This document shows positions 56,048 to 64,000 of a stretch of 64,000 nt of DNA, piece after piece. The stretch is taken from contig NZ_CAIWTY010000035.1 in NCBI RefSeq assembly GCF_903915725.1, positions 1 to 64,000 of the forward strand, read 5' to 3'. The translations under genes and the position numbers were made by a program. Under the pieces are notes generated by a model. It did not search any database and was not told the origin of the DNA. It saw only the letters and a program-made list of their open reading frames with translations. The stretch comes from an uncultured Rhodopila sp. (GTDB taxonomy: Bacteria; Pseudomonadota; Alphaproteobacteria; Acetobacterales; Acetobacteraceae). Position 1 is the first letter of the stretch. Every line of letters begins with the position of its first letter.

Positions 56048-57586
56048 TCAAAACGCATTGTCATCGGCAAAAACCAGCCTGACCGTCTGCCACAATATTT
56101 TGAGATCGAGACCAAGTGACCAATTTTCGATATAATAGAGGTCGTGATTTACCCGATGGACAATCTTGTCAACGGTGTCCAGCGCGCCGCGATAACCGTT
56201 CACCTGAGCCCAGCCGGTTATTCCGGGTTTGACACGGTGGCGCGACGAATACACCGGAACGGCCTCTTCCAGCGCCAGGCCGCCTGCGGTTGTCGCCAGA
56301 GCGTGCGGACGCGGGCCGACCAGAGACATGTCGCCTTTCAACACATTGATAAGCTGCGGCAACTCATCCAGGCTGGTGCGCCGCAACCATGCTCCCAACG
56401 GCGTTACGCGCTTGTCGCCGCGGAACGTCTGCTGTGCCGCATTCGCATCGGAAAGGTGCGTATACATCGAGCGAAACTTCAATACCTCAATGACGCGGTT
56501 GTTATAGCCAACCCGGCGCTGCCGGAAGAACACCGGCCCTTGTGACGTAAACTTGATGCCGATTGCGATCGCCATCATCACGGGCGAAATGAACGTCAGA
56601 AGGCCGAGCGAGAACAGAATGTCTTCGCCACGCTTGATGCTGGCGCGCCAGCCGTCGATCGGGCGGTTGCAGGCCATCAGCAAAGGCAGGTTCGAAGCGG
56701 CCCCGGTGCCGCGCAGTGGCGTGCCGGCGGAGTTCATTCCTGCATAGATATAAACATCGATCGGGGCCATGGAAATGCGCCGGATGATCGCCTGCGCCCG
56801 CTCCCCCTCGGACCAGGGCAGGGCAACCAGGACCGTGTCAACCGCATCCTGGCGGATCATCCGTTCCAGCGCGTCGATGCCGGTGAATAGCGGCAGGCCG
56901 CGAAAGCTGCGCCTGACCGTTGGCTCGGCGACATCCGGTGCGGGCAGTCCGTGCTCCACCACCCCGACGACATCGAAGGTGCGCTGAGCGCTGCTGCCAA
57001 TCCGCGCCAGAAGATCCCGGATCGATTCGTGCTCGCCGATGATCACGGTCCGGTTGACCGGGATCCTGCCGCCATAGGCGCGGATGCGGCAATACCGGGC
57101 GGTCAAAATCCCGCCAAAGCCGACGACCAGCAAAGTCGGCACCCAGGGGCCGGCCAGCGTCTCGGTCATCTCATTGAGTGCGGGAACGCCGGAGACCGAG
57201 GCGATGCAAAATGTCAGCAACGTGCCGACGGCGACGGCCTGCACCCAGGCCAGGATCAGACGGCGTCCATTCAACTGACGGCTGATCACGTCGGCCGGGG
57301 CATACAGGCCGCGCTCGAAGAAGCTCAGATTGACGCAGACCGTCAGGCAGGCCATCGGGATCAGGATCGAGATCCCGGGCAGGGCGCGCAGTGGATGATA
57401 CAGGCCGTAGCACAGCAGGCCCAGACAGGCGGTGACCGCGGCGTCCAGAGTGATCAGTCCGAGAGTACGCACCGCAAGCCTGGGGCGCGGCAGGAATGCG
57501 TGCCCGGCGGTGTCGGGGGCGCCCGAAGCCCTGGTGCTCGACGTGACGATATCGATGGCCATATCCGTTTCAGCCAAACTTGGCAT
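56048..57586 (-). CDS. Undecaprenyl-phosphate glucose phosphotransferase (GumD/WcaJ type)
   Basis: A 512-aa initiating transferase. It has four N-terminal membrane helices, a CoA-binding-like Rossmann domain (TVIIGEHESIRDLLARIG), a fifth helix and the catalytic domain with KFRSMYTHLSD, RRTSLDELPQLINVLKGDMS, VGPRPHA and GITGWAQVNGYRG. The VNGYRG ending fits the glucose-specific WcaJ/GumD group. It is the first gene of the 13-gene operon. Start ATG 57586 is used; GTG 57613 and ATG 57562 are alternatives. Confidence 0.92.
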   Translation of the reverse strand: MPSLAETDMAIDIVTSSTRASGAPDTAGHAFLPRPRLAVRTLGLITLDAAVTACLGLLCYGLYHPLRALPGISILIPMACLTVCVNLSFFERGLYAPADVISRQLNGRRLILAWVQAVAVGTLLTFCIASVSGVPALNEMTETLAGPWVPTLLVVGFGGILTARYCRIRAYGGRIPVNRTVIIGEHESIRDLLARIGSSAQRTFDVVGVVEHGLPAPDVAEPTVRRSFRGLPLFTGIDALERMIRQDAVDTVLVALPWSEGERAQAIIRRISMAPIDVYIYAGMNSAGTPLRGTGAASNLPLLMACNRPIDGWRASIKRGEDILFSLGLLTFISPVMMAIAIGIKFTSQGPVFFRQRRVGYNNRVIEVLKFRSMYTHLSDANAAQQTFRGDKRVTPLGAWLRRTSLDELPQLINVLKGDMSLVGPRPHALATTAGGLALEEAVPVYSSRHRVKPGITGWAQVNGYRGALDTVDKIVHRVNHDLYYIENWSLGLDLKILWQTVRLVFADDNAF

Positions 57587-58109
57587 CAGCCTGTTCCCGT
57601 TCCTGTTGAGCACTCAGTAGCCATTGCGAGCCCGCCACGAACCGACAGGCCGGCGGCGTCTTGCCGCGGCTGAAACACCCACAAAGTGGCATGGTGATGA
57701 TCGTCTGGACGTTCGCCGAACAAGCACTTCACGGACCCACCGGACAGAAAGCTCAGCCGACAGGCAGACGTTATCCCGGCTTGGACGGAGAACGAAACCA
57801 AACTCTGCGTGTACTTGAGGATAGCGAAACGTTCTGAGATCCGCTAAGATTGGCGCGGGGCGTAGGAACGCATCTTTATATAGCCGGGCGAAAACACACC
57901 GTTTAAGGTCGTGAAAGCGTGATACGTTTCCAAGCCATACAGTTAAACGGCTATGCATCGTCCAATCGTGACTTTCGTACATATTCAGACCGGTTACGAA
58001 ACCGACATCCGAATATGAAACGATCCGCTATCGGTCGCAATTAGTCTGCTCGGCGTTCTGTTCCAGCCCAGGATAGGTATCCACGCAGCCGCTGATAACC
58101 CCGCCCTAG
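57587..58109. promoter_or_regulatory. Upstream region of the exopolysaccharide operon
   Basis: About 520 bp with lower GC than its flanks and no convincing gene. It must carry the promoter of the minus-strand operon. GAAACG/CGTTTC hexamers recur (near 57826, 57927 and 58017) and could be regulator half-sites. A 122-codon frame here lacks coding character. Confidence 0.45.
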
Positions 58110-59234
58110 TCAGGCACCACACAGAAAATCCAGCAAAAGCCTTATGACTTTCTCGGGTTGTTCCTGTTGCACCCAATGCCCGGCGCCATCGACCAAATGA
58201 CAGCCGGTCATGTGTGAGCATGCGGCCGTCTGCATGCTCTCAAAGGCCCCGGGTGTCTGATAAACTCCCCAATCCATGGCTCCGGCGATGAACATAGATG
58301 GAACCTCTATCGTCCGGCCACAGAATATCTCCGATTCCCTGTTGCCAACGCCTCGGGTGCGGCATCTGTACCACTGTAGTCCACCCTGAAAACCGGTACG
58401 CCGGTATTCACCGCTGTAGACACGCAGTTCGCGATCCGGCAGCCAGGCGCAGGCATCGATCGCCGCTTGCGAAGGCATCTCGGCGGCAACCGTCTCCGCC
58501 ATGTCGCGGTCCCGGTCCATGACATAATAGGTCGGCAGGCGAGCCAGCTCCGTCGCCGTCCAGCCTTTCAACGGTTCCGGCCGATTGCCGGGCCAGTCGG
58601 CACTTTTGTAATGATAATAGGCCCGGAGGAACGCATCCAGGCCCTGTCGGCACTGCATCATGTCGCTGTCGGCCTGACGCGTCGCGTAATACCACTGATA
58701 ATGCTTGCGCGGTCGATCAAGTGCCGCCAGCGCGTGGTGGATGGGATCGGGGCCGGCATCGGCGGTGCCGAGGGCCGGGGGGCCGGCGAAAGGCGCGCTC
58801 ATTATCGTGACGGTGCGGAAGAGATCCGGCCGCAGCAGCGCACACCAGGCCGCAACCGGAGAGCCGAAATCATGCCCTACGACGGCGGCGACAAAGGGCC
58901 GGCCGAGCGACGCGATCAGTCCGACAACGTCGCGCACGAGGTTTAGCATGCGAAAGGACGGCAGATCGCCGTCATAGTGCGGATCCCAGCCCGTGGTGCG
59001 GCCATAACCACGCTGATCGGGTGCGATCACGTAGAAGCCGGCCTCCGCCAGGGCGGGCATGATCTTGCGCCAGGAATAGGCAAGTTCGGGAAAGCCGTGC
59101 AGCAGCAGCACGCAGGGCCGCCCGGACTGCTCGAATCCCGCCTCCAGCACGTGCATCCGCAAGCCATTGACATCCGGGATGATGCGGGACCGCACCCCGG
59201 CGGGTAGCACGCCGCTGTCCAGCGGCTCGATCAT
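58110..59234 (-). CDS. Epoxide hydrolase-like alpha/beta-hydrolase
   Basis: A 374-aa hydrolase with HGFPE oxyanion motif, nucleophilic Asp in VGHDFGSPVAAW, and catalytic His in GAGHWVQQEQPEKV. A cap domain lies between them (WYYATRQADSDM). Asp nucleophile and HGxP fit soluble epoxide hydrolase (EC 3.3.2.10 type); haloalkane dehalogenase is less likely. Single gene. Confidence 0.88.
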   Translation of the reverse strand: MIEPLDSGVLPAGVRSRIIPDVNGLRMHVLEAGFEQSGRPCVLLLHGFPELAYSWRKIMPALAEAGFYVIAPDQRGYGRTTGWDPHYDGDLPSFRMLNLVRDVVGLIASLGRPFVAAVVGHDFGSPVAAWCALLRPDLFRTVTIMSAPFAGPPALGTADAGPDPIHHALAALDRPRKHYQWYYATRQADSDMMQCRQGLDAFLRAYYHYKSADWPGNRPEPLKGWTATELARLPTYYVMDRDRDMAETVAAEMPSQAAIDACAWLPDRELRVYSGEYRRTGFQGGLQWYRCRTRGVGNRESEIFCGRTIEVPSMFIAGAMDWGVYQTPGAFESMQTAACSHMTGCHLVDGAGHWVQQEQPEKVIRLLLDFLCGA

Positions 59235-59813
59235 TCCGGAATCCGCAGGTTCATGTCACCAATGCCGTGGATGAAGTTGGAGTAGATACGCTTCGGCTCT
59301 CCGACGGTTCGATCACAGGGAAGCGCGCTGGTGCTTCGTCCGGCAACAACGTGAATCGCGCCTTCGAAAACCGCTTCCCGGCAGCCCCGGGAACACCGAA
59401 GCCGAGCGGCGAATGTTAGCGCAGGCGCGCACGAACCTTAGTGACTTTATTAAGAATCTCAATCGAATGCTCATCACGGTTGCCGGAGTATCCGTCTTCC
59501 GATCATCGCTGCATTTAAGCGAGCAGCGCGTCGCCTATGAACAATCATTCGCGGCGGCAAATCCTGTCCGCCACCATCTCGGCGAGTGGCGCTGGATATT
59601 CCTGCAACGTACAATACTTTTCGGGATGCTGCTTAACACCGGCTGCCCCGGACATGGCAGCGCGAGGGTTTATTGCCCGACCTCCACAATCCGAGTGTTC
59701 CAGGCGAAATCGCAGCGGGTATAAGTATATAAATCGTAATATAACGGCTCATTCATCGAATTCAGCGCCTCTATTTGCACCATTCTGTTTCGTCTTGGGC
59801 ACGTACATGCCGT
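59235..59813. other. Intergenic region with AT-rich segment
   Basis: About 580 bp between the epoxide hydrolase start and the ferredoxin stop. It holds the hydrolase promoter and an AT-rich stretch near 59720-59745. Plus-strand frames here are short, start in different places and show no protein family; none is called. Confidence 0.45.
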
Positions 59814-60140
59814 TCAGTGCTGGCCCTCCGGCATACGGACAATCAGGCCATCCAATGCCGCGGTCACGTTTATTTGGCACGACAACCGCGAATCCGGCTG
59901 GGTAACCGCGGCAAAGCTCAACATACTGGCTTCCTGTGACCCGGCCGGCGGCCTGCCGATACGCTCCAGCCACACGGCATCAATATATACGTGGCACGTG
60001 GCGCAGGCGCATTCGCCGCCGCAATCGGCGTCGATGCCAGGGACATTGTTCTCCACCGCGCCCTGCATCACGGATTTGCCAACAGCAACCTCGATCGGGT
60101 GGCGGGTTCCATTGTATTCGATATACGTTATATTAGGCAT
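59814..60140 (-). CDS. 2Fe-2S ferredoxin (adrenodoxin/putidaredoxin type)
   Basis: A 108-aa ferredoxin with cluster ligands in [15 protein letters not shown] and LSCQI (C-x5-C-x2-C...C), as in putidaredoxin and FdxB-like proteins that feed cytochromes P450 or Rieske oxygenases. It follows its probable reductase by 29 bp. No P450 is in the window. Confidence 0.92.
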   Translation of the reverse strand: MPNITYIEYNGTRHPIEVAVGKSVMQGAVENNVPGIDADCGGECACATCHVYIDAVWLERIGRPPAGSQEASMLSFAAVTQPDSRLSCQINVTAALDGLIVRMPEGQH

Positions 60141-60169
60141 TTGACGGTCCCTTCTTGCATACGGTTGGC

Positions 60170-61381
60170 TTACGCCGCGAGTTCCTGCATTGAGACTGAC
60201 ATATCTTCTATGCGGGTGCGAGTGAGCTGCTTCCGCCGCAGGATGATTCGCCGGCCGCCCATGAATTCCGTGGCGGCATTCACCGCTTCCACGGCCTGGA
60301 CCGCGCCATCCGCAGCCAGATGGAACAGGGCGAATCTGCCGGCTTCGAGATCGCCGCGCAGCACGACTTCGGTGGCATCGAACGGCAGGCCGGCGATCTG
60401 CAGGCTAAGGTCATACTGGTCGGACCAGAACCACGGCACCTCCGGCGCGGGTGGCGGCTTGCCGCAGATCAGGCCGGCGGCCTGCCTGGCCTGTTCCAGA
60501 GCGTTCGGCACGCTTTCCAACCGCCCCATCCGCCCGTACAGCGGCAGCGGCCGGCGGGTACAGTCGCCAATGGCGAAGATCGCCGGATCTTCCGTACGGG
60601 CCGCCAGATCGACGATGATGCCGTTATCGCAGCTCAGGCCGGCCGCCCGGGCGGTCTCGTCGTTGGGGACGGCACCGGTCGCGGCCAGCACCGAGTCGCA
60701 TCCGATCACTTGCCCGTCGCTCAGGCGAACGCCGGAGACGTCCCCGCCGGTGCCTTCGAGCGCCGCGACCTGCGCGCCGGAAACGATCCGGACGCCGCGG
60801 GCCTGATGCCGGGTGTGGAAGAAATCGGACATAACCGGGCAGGCGACGCGGGCCAGCACGCGATCCTCGCGCTCGATGATCGTAACGTCCGCGCCGAGCG
60901 CCCGGGCCGAGGCGGCCACTTCAAGACCGATAAAGCCGCCGCCGACGATGGCGAGCCGCCCCCCCGGGCGAATCACCGCCTTGAGGCGATCCGCGTCGGC
61001 GATGGATCGCAACTCCAGTGCCGCGCCGGGCACCGGCAGGCGGCGCGGGCGGGCGCCGAGCGCCAGGATCAGAGTGTCGTAAGCAAGCAAATCGCCGTCC
61101 GACAAGGTGACGGTCCTGGCGGCGCGGTCGATGCCGGTGACGTGTGTGCCGAGCCTTAATGCGATCCCCGCTGCCGCGTAGAAGCCGGCGGGTCGCAGCA
61201 CCACGCTGTCCGCCGACTCGTCCCCGGTCAGCCACGCCTTCGACAACGGCGGACGCTGGTACGGCACATACGGCTCATCCCCGATCAGCGTGATCCCGTC
61301 CTGCCAGCCGAGTTGCCGCAACATGGCGGCGGCGCAACCGCCCGCATGTCCCGCGCCGGCGATCAGGATGGTCTGGCCCAA
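60170..61381 (-). CDS. Ferredoxin reductase (FAD, NAD(P)H-dependent)
   Basis: A 403-aa reductase of the putidaredoxin/rhodocoxin reductase family. It has [21 protein letters not shown] (FAD), [33 protein letters not shown] (NADH), [10 protein letters not shown] and a C-terminal [17 protein letters not shown]. No ATG lies near the conserved start, so TTG 61381 (MGQTILIAG) with GGAG 8 nt upstream is chosen. A longer frame with ATG further upstream would add unrelated residues. Confidence 0.88.
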   Translation of the reverse strand: MGQTILIAGAGHAGGCAAAMLRQLGWQDGITLIGDEPYVPYQRPPLSKAWLTGDESADSVVLRPAGFYAAAGIALRLGTHVTGIDRAARTVTLSDGDLLAYDTLILALGARPRRLPVPGAALELRSIADADRLKAVIRPGGRLAIVGGGFIGLEVAASARALGADVTIIEREDRVLARVACPVMSDFFHTRHQARGVRIVSGAQVAALEGTGGDVSGVRLSDGQVIGCDSVLAATGAVPNDETARAAGLSCDNGIIVDLAARTEDPAIFAIGDCTRRPLPLYGRMGRLESVPNALEQARQAAGLICGKPPPAPEVPWFWSDQYDLSLQIAGLPFDATEVVLRGDLEAGRFALFHLAADGAVQAVEAVNAATEFMGGRRIILRRKQLTRTRIEDMSVSMQELAA

Positions 61382-61617
61382 ACCACGTGCTCCGGTTCGC
61401 TGTTGCGCCAATAGGAGCAGGGGATGCGCGGGACGGCAAGGCGAAGCGCGCTTTGATTTTCGCCATGACGCTGAAAACGCGATAGCCATGCTCCATATAA
61501 CTTCTAAATTAGGAGAAAAATCTTTATTCAACTCAGATATTGCGCTTTCCAGAAAAAATATCCTCTTATGGCGTGCGCGGCCGGTTCCAGGCCCGCCGCG
61601 TCCAGGAGATTTGTCAG
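61382..61617. promoter_or_regulatory. Divergent promoter region, AT-rich, with near-palindrome
   Basis: The segment 61495-61570 is strikingly AT-rich in this GC-rich DNA. CTTCTAAATTAGGAG (61501-61515) is a near-palindrome matching its reverse complement at 12 of 15 positions and could be an operator for either the reductase gene (minus) or the transporter operon (plus). Confidence 0.4.
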
Positions 61618-61740
61618 ATGGCTCACACCGCACCAACCCCGTCCAACCGCCGCCGGACCCTCTCCGGCGCGTGTCCGTGCGGTGCGCCGATGTGGTGTCG
61701 AAGCGTGATCGAAACCGCGCTGCCGTTCGCCTCAGACTGA
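61618..61740 (+). CDS. Cys-rich 40-aa peptide upstream of the ABC importer
   Basis: ATG 61618 follows AGGAG (spacing 9) and encodes 40 residues: a basic N-terminus (SNRRRTLSG) then ACPCGAPMWC with three Cys within ten residues. It could be a leader peptide whose translation senses cysteine supply, or a small functional peptide. It precedes a second small ORF and a sulfonate/nitrate-type importer. No homologue is known to me. Confidence 0.5.
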   Translation: MAHTAPTPSNRRRTLSGACPCGAPMWCRSVIETALPFASD

Positions 61741-61764
61741 CCGCCTATCCTGAAAGAAACCGCC

Positions 61765-61974
61765 ATGTTGCAGTCCCACGTTATCGACGTCGATGGATCC
61801 TTCGTCGGCGCCGCCGTTCGCCTGGATAAAGGCTACCGTTTTATCGCAACCGACATGAAGCTCGACGATCTGGATGGATCGATCTGGCCGACGCTGGCGG
61901 ATGTCCAGCGTCTGGCGCGGCGTATTTACCTTGGCGGGCGCGTTGGCTCTCCCTGCGTCTCGCACCCGTACTGA
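61765..61974 (+). CDS. Small conserved-looking protein (69 aa)
   Basis: A 69-aa acidic, soluble protein (HVIDVDGSFVGAAVRLDKGY, DLDGSIWPTLADVQRLARRI). It looks like a compact folded domain and similar small proteins occur near sulfonate/taurine-type importers of alphaproteobacteria, as I recall. Function unknown. It lies 24 bp after the Cys-rich peptide and 17 bp before the binding protein, so it belongs to the same operon. Confidence 0.65.
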   Translation: MLQSHVIDVDGSFVGAAVRLDKGYRFIATDMKLDDLDGSIWPTLADVQRLARRIYLGGRVGSPCVSHPY

Positions 61975-61991
61975 CTGAAAGGCCTTCTTAT

Positions 61992-63059
61992 ATGTCTCGT
62001 TCGCCGGTTTCCCGCCGCGGGCTGCTGCGTACGGCCGCTGTCGCCGCGCCGCTGGGCCTGATTGCCTCCCGCGGATTCGCAGGCAACCGTCCCGCCATGC
62101 CGTCCGACCTCGCCGCGCCACCGATTTGCAAGGTGGCGGCGATCCCGGTGACGGTCGTCAGCCAGAAGCGGTCGCTCAAACTGACCTGGAACGCCAACGC
62201 GCTCTGTACTGTGGGCGTCCCCACTGCGCTGGCCAAGGGCTACTTTGCCAAGCGCAACCTGGATGTGGAACTGATCAATTTCGGCGGCTCAACCGACCAG
62301 TTGCTGGAGGCCATCGCCACCGGCAAGGCCGATGCCGGAGTCGGCATGGCGTTGCGCTGGCTGAAGCCGCTGGAGCAGGGCTTCGATGTCCGCATCACCA
62401 CCGGCATCCATGGCGGCTGTATACGCCTGATGTCGGCCACCGGCGGCGGGATCACCAAGCTGCAGGACCTCAAGGGCAAGACCATCGGCGTGGCCGATCT
62501 CGGGTCGCCCGACAAGAATTTCTTCGCGGTCCGGCTGGCGAAGCTGGGCATCGACCCGACCAAGGACGTGGACTGGCGGGTGTTCCCGGCGGACTTGCTG
62601 GCCGTCGCGCTGAGCAAGGGCGAAATCCAGGCCTTCACCGGCAGCGATCCGCTGATCTGGGTGCTGAAGGACCGCTACGGTTTGTATGAAGTGGCCAGCA
62701 ACCTGGACGGCGAGTATGCGAACCGGACCTGCTGCGTGCTGGGTGTGCGCGGCAGCCTGATCCGCGACGACCGTCCCGCCGCCGCGGCGCTGACCGAGGC
62801 GATTCTGGAAGCCCAGGACTTCGTTGCCGCCAACCCGGTCGATGCGGCCAACATCTATGCGCCCTATGCGCCGTCCGCCAAACCCGAGCAGTTGGTTGCC
62901 ATGCTGCGCAGCCATGCTCATGCCCATCATCCCGCCGGCGCCGACCTGCGCCAGGAACTCGCTTTGTACACGGATGAGCTCAAGGGCATCTCCGTGATCA
63001 AGCCAGGCACCAACTCCGAAAAATTCTCAGCGAAGGTGTATGCAGATGTCCTCAGCTAG
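61992..63059 (+). CDS. ABC transporter substrate-binding protein (SsuA/NitT/TauT type)
   Basis: A 355-aa periplasmic binding protein with a twin-arginine signal (SRRGLLRTAAVAAPLGLIAS). The mature part has NAALC...GVPTALAKGYFAKRNLDVEL-like start, STDQLLEAIATGKADAGVGMALRWLK and LKGKTIGVADLGSPDKNFFAVRLAKLGID, typical of sulfonate/taurine/nitrate binding proteins. The extra His pair HAHAHH near the C-terminus is notable. It overlaps the permease start by 14 bp. Substrate unknown; sulfonate is favoured by the Cys-rich leader but is inference. Confidence 0.88.
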   Translation: MSRSPVSRRGLLRTAAVAAPLGLIASRGFAGNRPAMPSDLAAPPICKVAAIPVTVVSQKRSLKLTWNANALCTVGVPTALAKGYFAKRNLDVELINFGGSTDQLLEAIATGKADAGVGMALRWLKPLEQGFDVRITTGIHGGCIRLMSATGGGITKLQDLKGKTIGVADLGSPDKNFFAVRLAKLGIDPTKDVDWRVFPADLLAVALSKGEIQAFTGSDPLIWVLKDRYGLYEVASNLDGEYANRTCCVLGVRGSLIRDDRPAAAALTEAILEAQDFVAANPVDAANIYAPYAPSAKPEQLVAMLRSHAHAHHPAGADLRQELALYTDELKGISVIKPGTNSEKFSAKVYADVLS

Positions 63060-64000
63060 TTCGGTCGAGGCCGACCGCTCGTATGCCGACTTCCCGCCGG
63101 TAGAGGATGTCCGCGCAGGTTTCTGGTACGTTGGCCTCGCGGCTGCGGCAACCTGGGCCCTGGCGGCGGTCGTCACGCAGGCACTGCCCGATATCGACGA
63201 TTTCGAGCGCACCGACCTGCTGGCGCAGATAGCCGGCGGCGTTGCCGCCCTGCTATTGGTCGCTACCCTGGCCGAACGTGTGTTCCGCTTCACGCTGCCG
63301 TCGAAGCTGCGCGAGTCCGGCGCCTGGCTGGTGTTGATCTCGGCGGTGCTGATCGCATGGGAACTGGTCACTGCGAAATACCTAATTCTGCCCCGGCCGT
63401 TTTTCGCCTCACCTCAGGCGTTGCTGGAAGTCTTTACCGACGACTATCCGCGGTTGTGGGACAGCGTCTGGCACAGCGTCCTGCTGCTGGCGGAGGGCTA
63501 CGCCATCGGCGCAGTCGTCGGCTTCATCTTCGGTGCGGCGGTCGGCTGGTCGAAGGCTGTGGGCTACTGGGCGCACCCGGTGCTTCGGCTGATTGGCCCG
63601 CTGCCGGCCACCGCCTGGCTGCCGCTGGCGTTCTTCGCCTTCCCGTCCAGCCACAGCGCCAGCGAGTTCCTGATCGCCCTGGCCACCGGCTTCCCGGTGA
63701 CGGTGCTGACCTGGTCCGGAGTCGCCGGGGTCAACAAGGCGTATTACGACGTCGCCCGCACCATGGGCGCCAGCCAGCGCTTCCTGATCACCAAGGTCGC
63801 GATCCCTGCCGCCATGCCGTCGGTCTTCGTTGGGTTGTTCATGGGACTCGGCTCCTCGTTCTCCGTGCTGGTCGTGGCCGAGATGATGGGCGTGAAGTCC
63901 GGCCTCGGCTGGTATCTGCAATGGGCCCAGGGCTGGGCGGCCTACGCCAACATGTATGCGGCACTGCTGGTCATGGCGCTGATGTGCACCGGGTTGATCA
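63046..64000 (+). CDS. ABC transporter permease (SsuC-like), 3' end beyond window
   Basis: The frame from ATG 63046 stays open to the window end (318 codons). It shows several membrane helices and the permease EAA-loop DVARTMGASQRFLITKVAIPAA, as in SsuC/TauC. The N-terminus is longer than usual, with two extra membrane segments before the transport domain. An ATPase gene probably follows outside the window. Confidence 0.9.
   Translation, partial: MSSASSVEADRSYADFPPVEDVRAGFWYVGLAAAATWALAAVVTQALPDIDDFERTDLLAQIAGGVAALLLVATLAERVFRFTLPSKLRESGAWLVLISAVLIAWELVTAKYLILPRPFFASPQALLEVFTDDYPRLWDSVWHSVLLLAEGYAIGAVVGFIFGAAVGWSKAVGYWAHPVLRLIGPLPATAWLPLAFFAFPSSHSASEFLIALATGFPVTVLTWSGVAGVNKAYYDVARTMGASQRFLITKVAIPAAMPSVFVGLFMGLGSSFSVLVVAEMMGVKSGLGWYLQWAQGWAAYANMYAALLVMALMCTGLI

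Noticed and set aside
57614-57982. 122-codon minus-strand frame upstream of the polysaccharide operon
   Set aside because: No ribosome site, Arg/Ser-rich composition and no family; the region is better explained as promoter.
59413-59905. Two overlapping plus-strand frames between epoxide hydrolase and ferredoxin
   Set aside because: No ribosome sites, no motif, and the second overlaps the antisense ferredoxin gene.

Overview
The window is GC-rich, densely packed bacterial DNA. Operon style (ATGA, GTGA and TGATG stop/start overlaps), a Tat-type transporter lipoprotein-like signal, and the protein repertoire (PuuD-type urate hydroxylase, GumC/GumD-type exopolysaccharide genes, palindromic repeats that translate as MAGLVPAIH-like peptides) suggest an alphaproteobacterium, probably Rhodospirillales/Acetobacteraceae. 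The species was not identified. About 50 protein genes are supported. No rRNA, tRNA or CRISPR array was seen.

Layout. (1) 1-7.2 kb: the tail of an ISAs1-family transposase, uvrB, an orphan polyprenyl-phosphate sugar transferase, an MFS transporter with a CinA-like protein, and a small coiled-coil membrane protein. (2) 7.6-15.0 kb: a purine-degradation operon made of a Tsx-like outer-membrane channel, urate hydroxylase puuD, a single-chain xanthine dehydrogenase, xdhC and a guanine deaminase. The enzymes give guanine to xanthine to urate to 5-hydroxyisourate. (3) 15.4-20.7 kb: a GltD-like Fe-S flavoprotein coupled to nifJ (pyruvate:ferredoxin oxidoreductase), preceded by a near-perfect FNR/FixK box. 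(4) 21-26.8 kb: a glycosyltransferase, two small secreted proteins, an arylsulfatase and a divergent AraC regulator. (5) 27.2-30.3 kb: acoABC (acetoin or related 2-oxo-acid dehydrogenase). (6) 30.6-37.5 kb: a second nitrogen-heterocycle cluster with allophanate hydrolase, HpxX/Y/Z (AtzG/E/H homologues), 8-oxoguanine deaminase-like amidohydrolase, hydantoinase and a DUF3830 protein.

(7) 37.5-57.6 kb: an exopolysaccharide/glycolipid locus. Thirteen minus-strand genes run almost without gaps from a GumD-type initiating transferase to a CelD-type acyltransferase. They include chain-length (GumC) and polymerase (Wzy-like) functions and an unusual set of GMC oxidoreductase, fatty-acid-hydroxylase/sterol-desaturase and a GINT-like protein. 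An ATP-grasp ligase, a flavin monooxygenase and an ExeA-like ATPase with Sel1 repeats flank the operon. (8) 58.1-64 kb: an epoxide hydrolase, a 2Fe-2S ferredoxin with its reductase, and a divergent sulfonate/nitrate-type ABC importer preceded by two tiny ORFs, one of them Cys-rich. The permease runs off the right edge.

The most notable structural observation is a dispersed palindromic repeat of about 90 bp. Five copies sit at or near gene 3' ends between 15 and 27 kb. A sixth lies in frame inside the xanthine dehydrogenase gene, exactly at the junction of the Fe-S/FAD half and the molybdenum half, which are separate subunits in most bacteria. A half copy also forms part of the arylsulfatase C-terminus.
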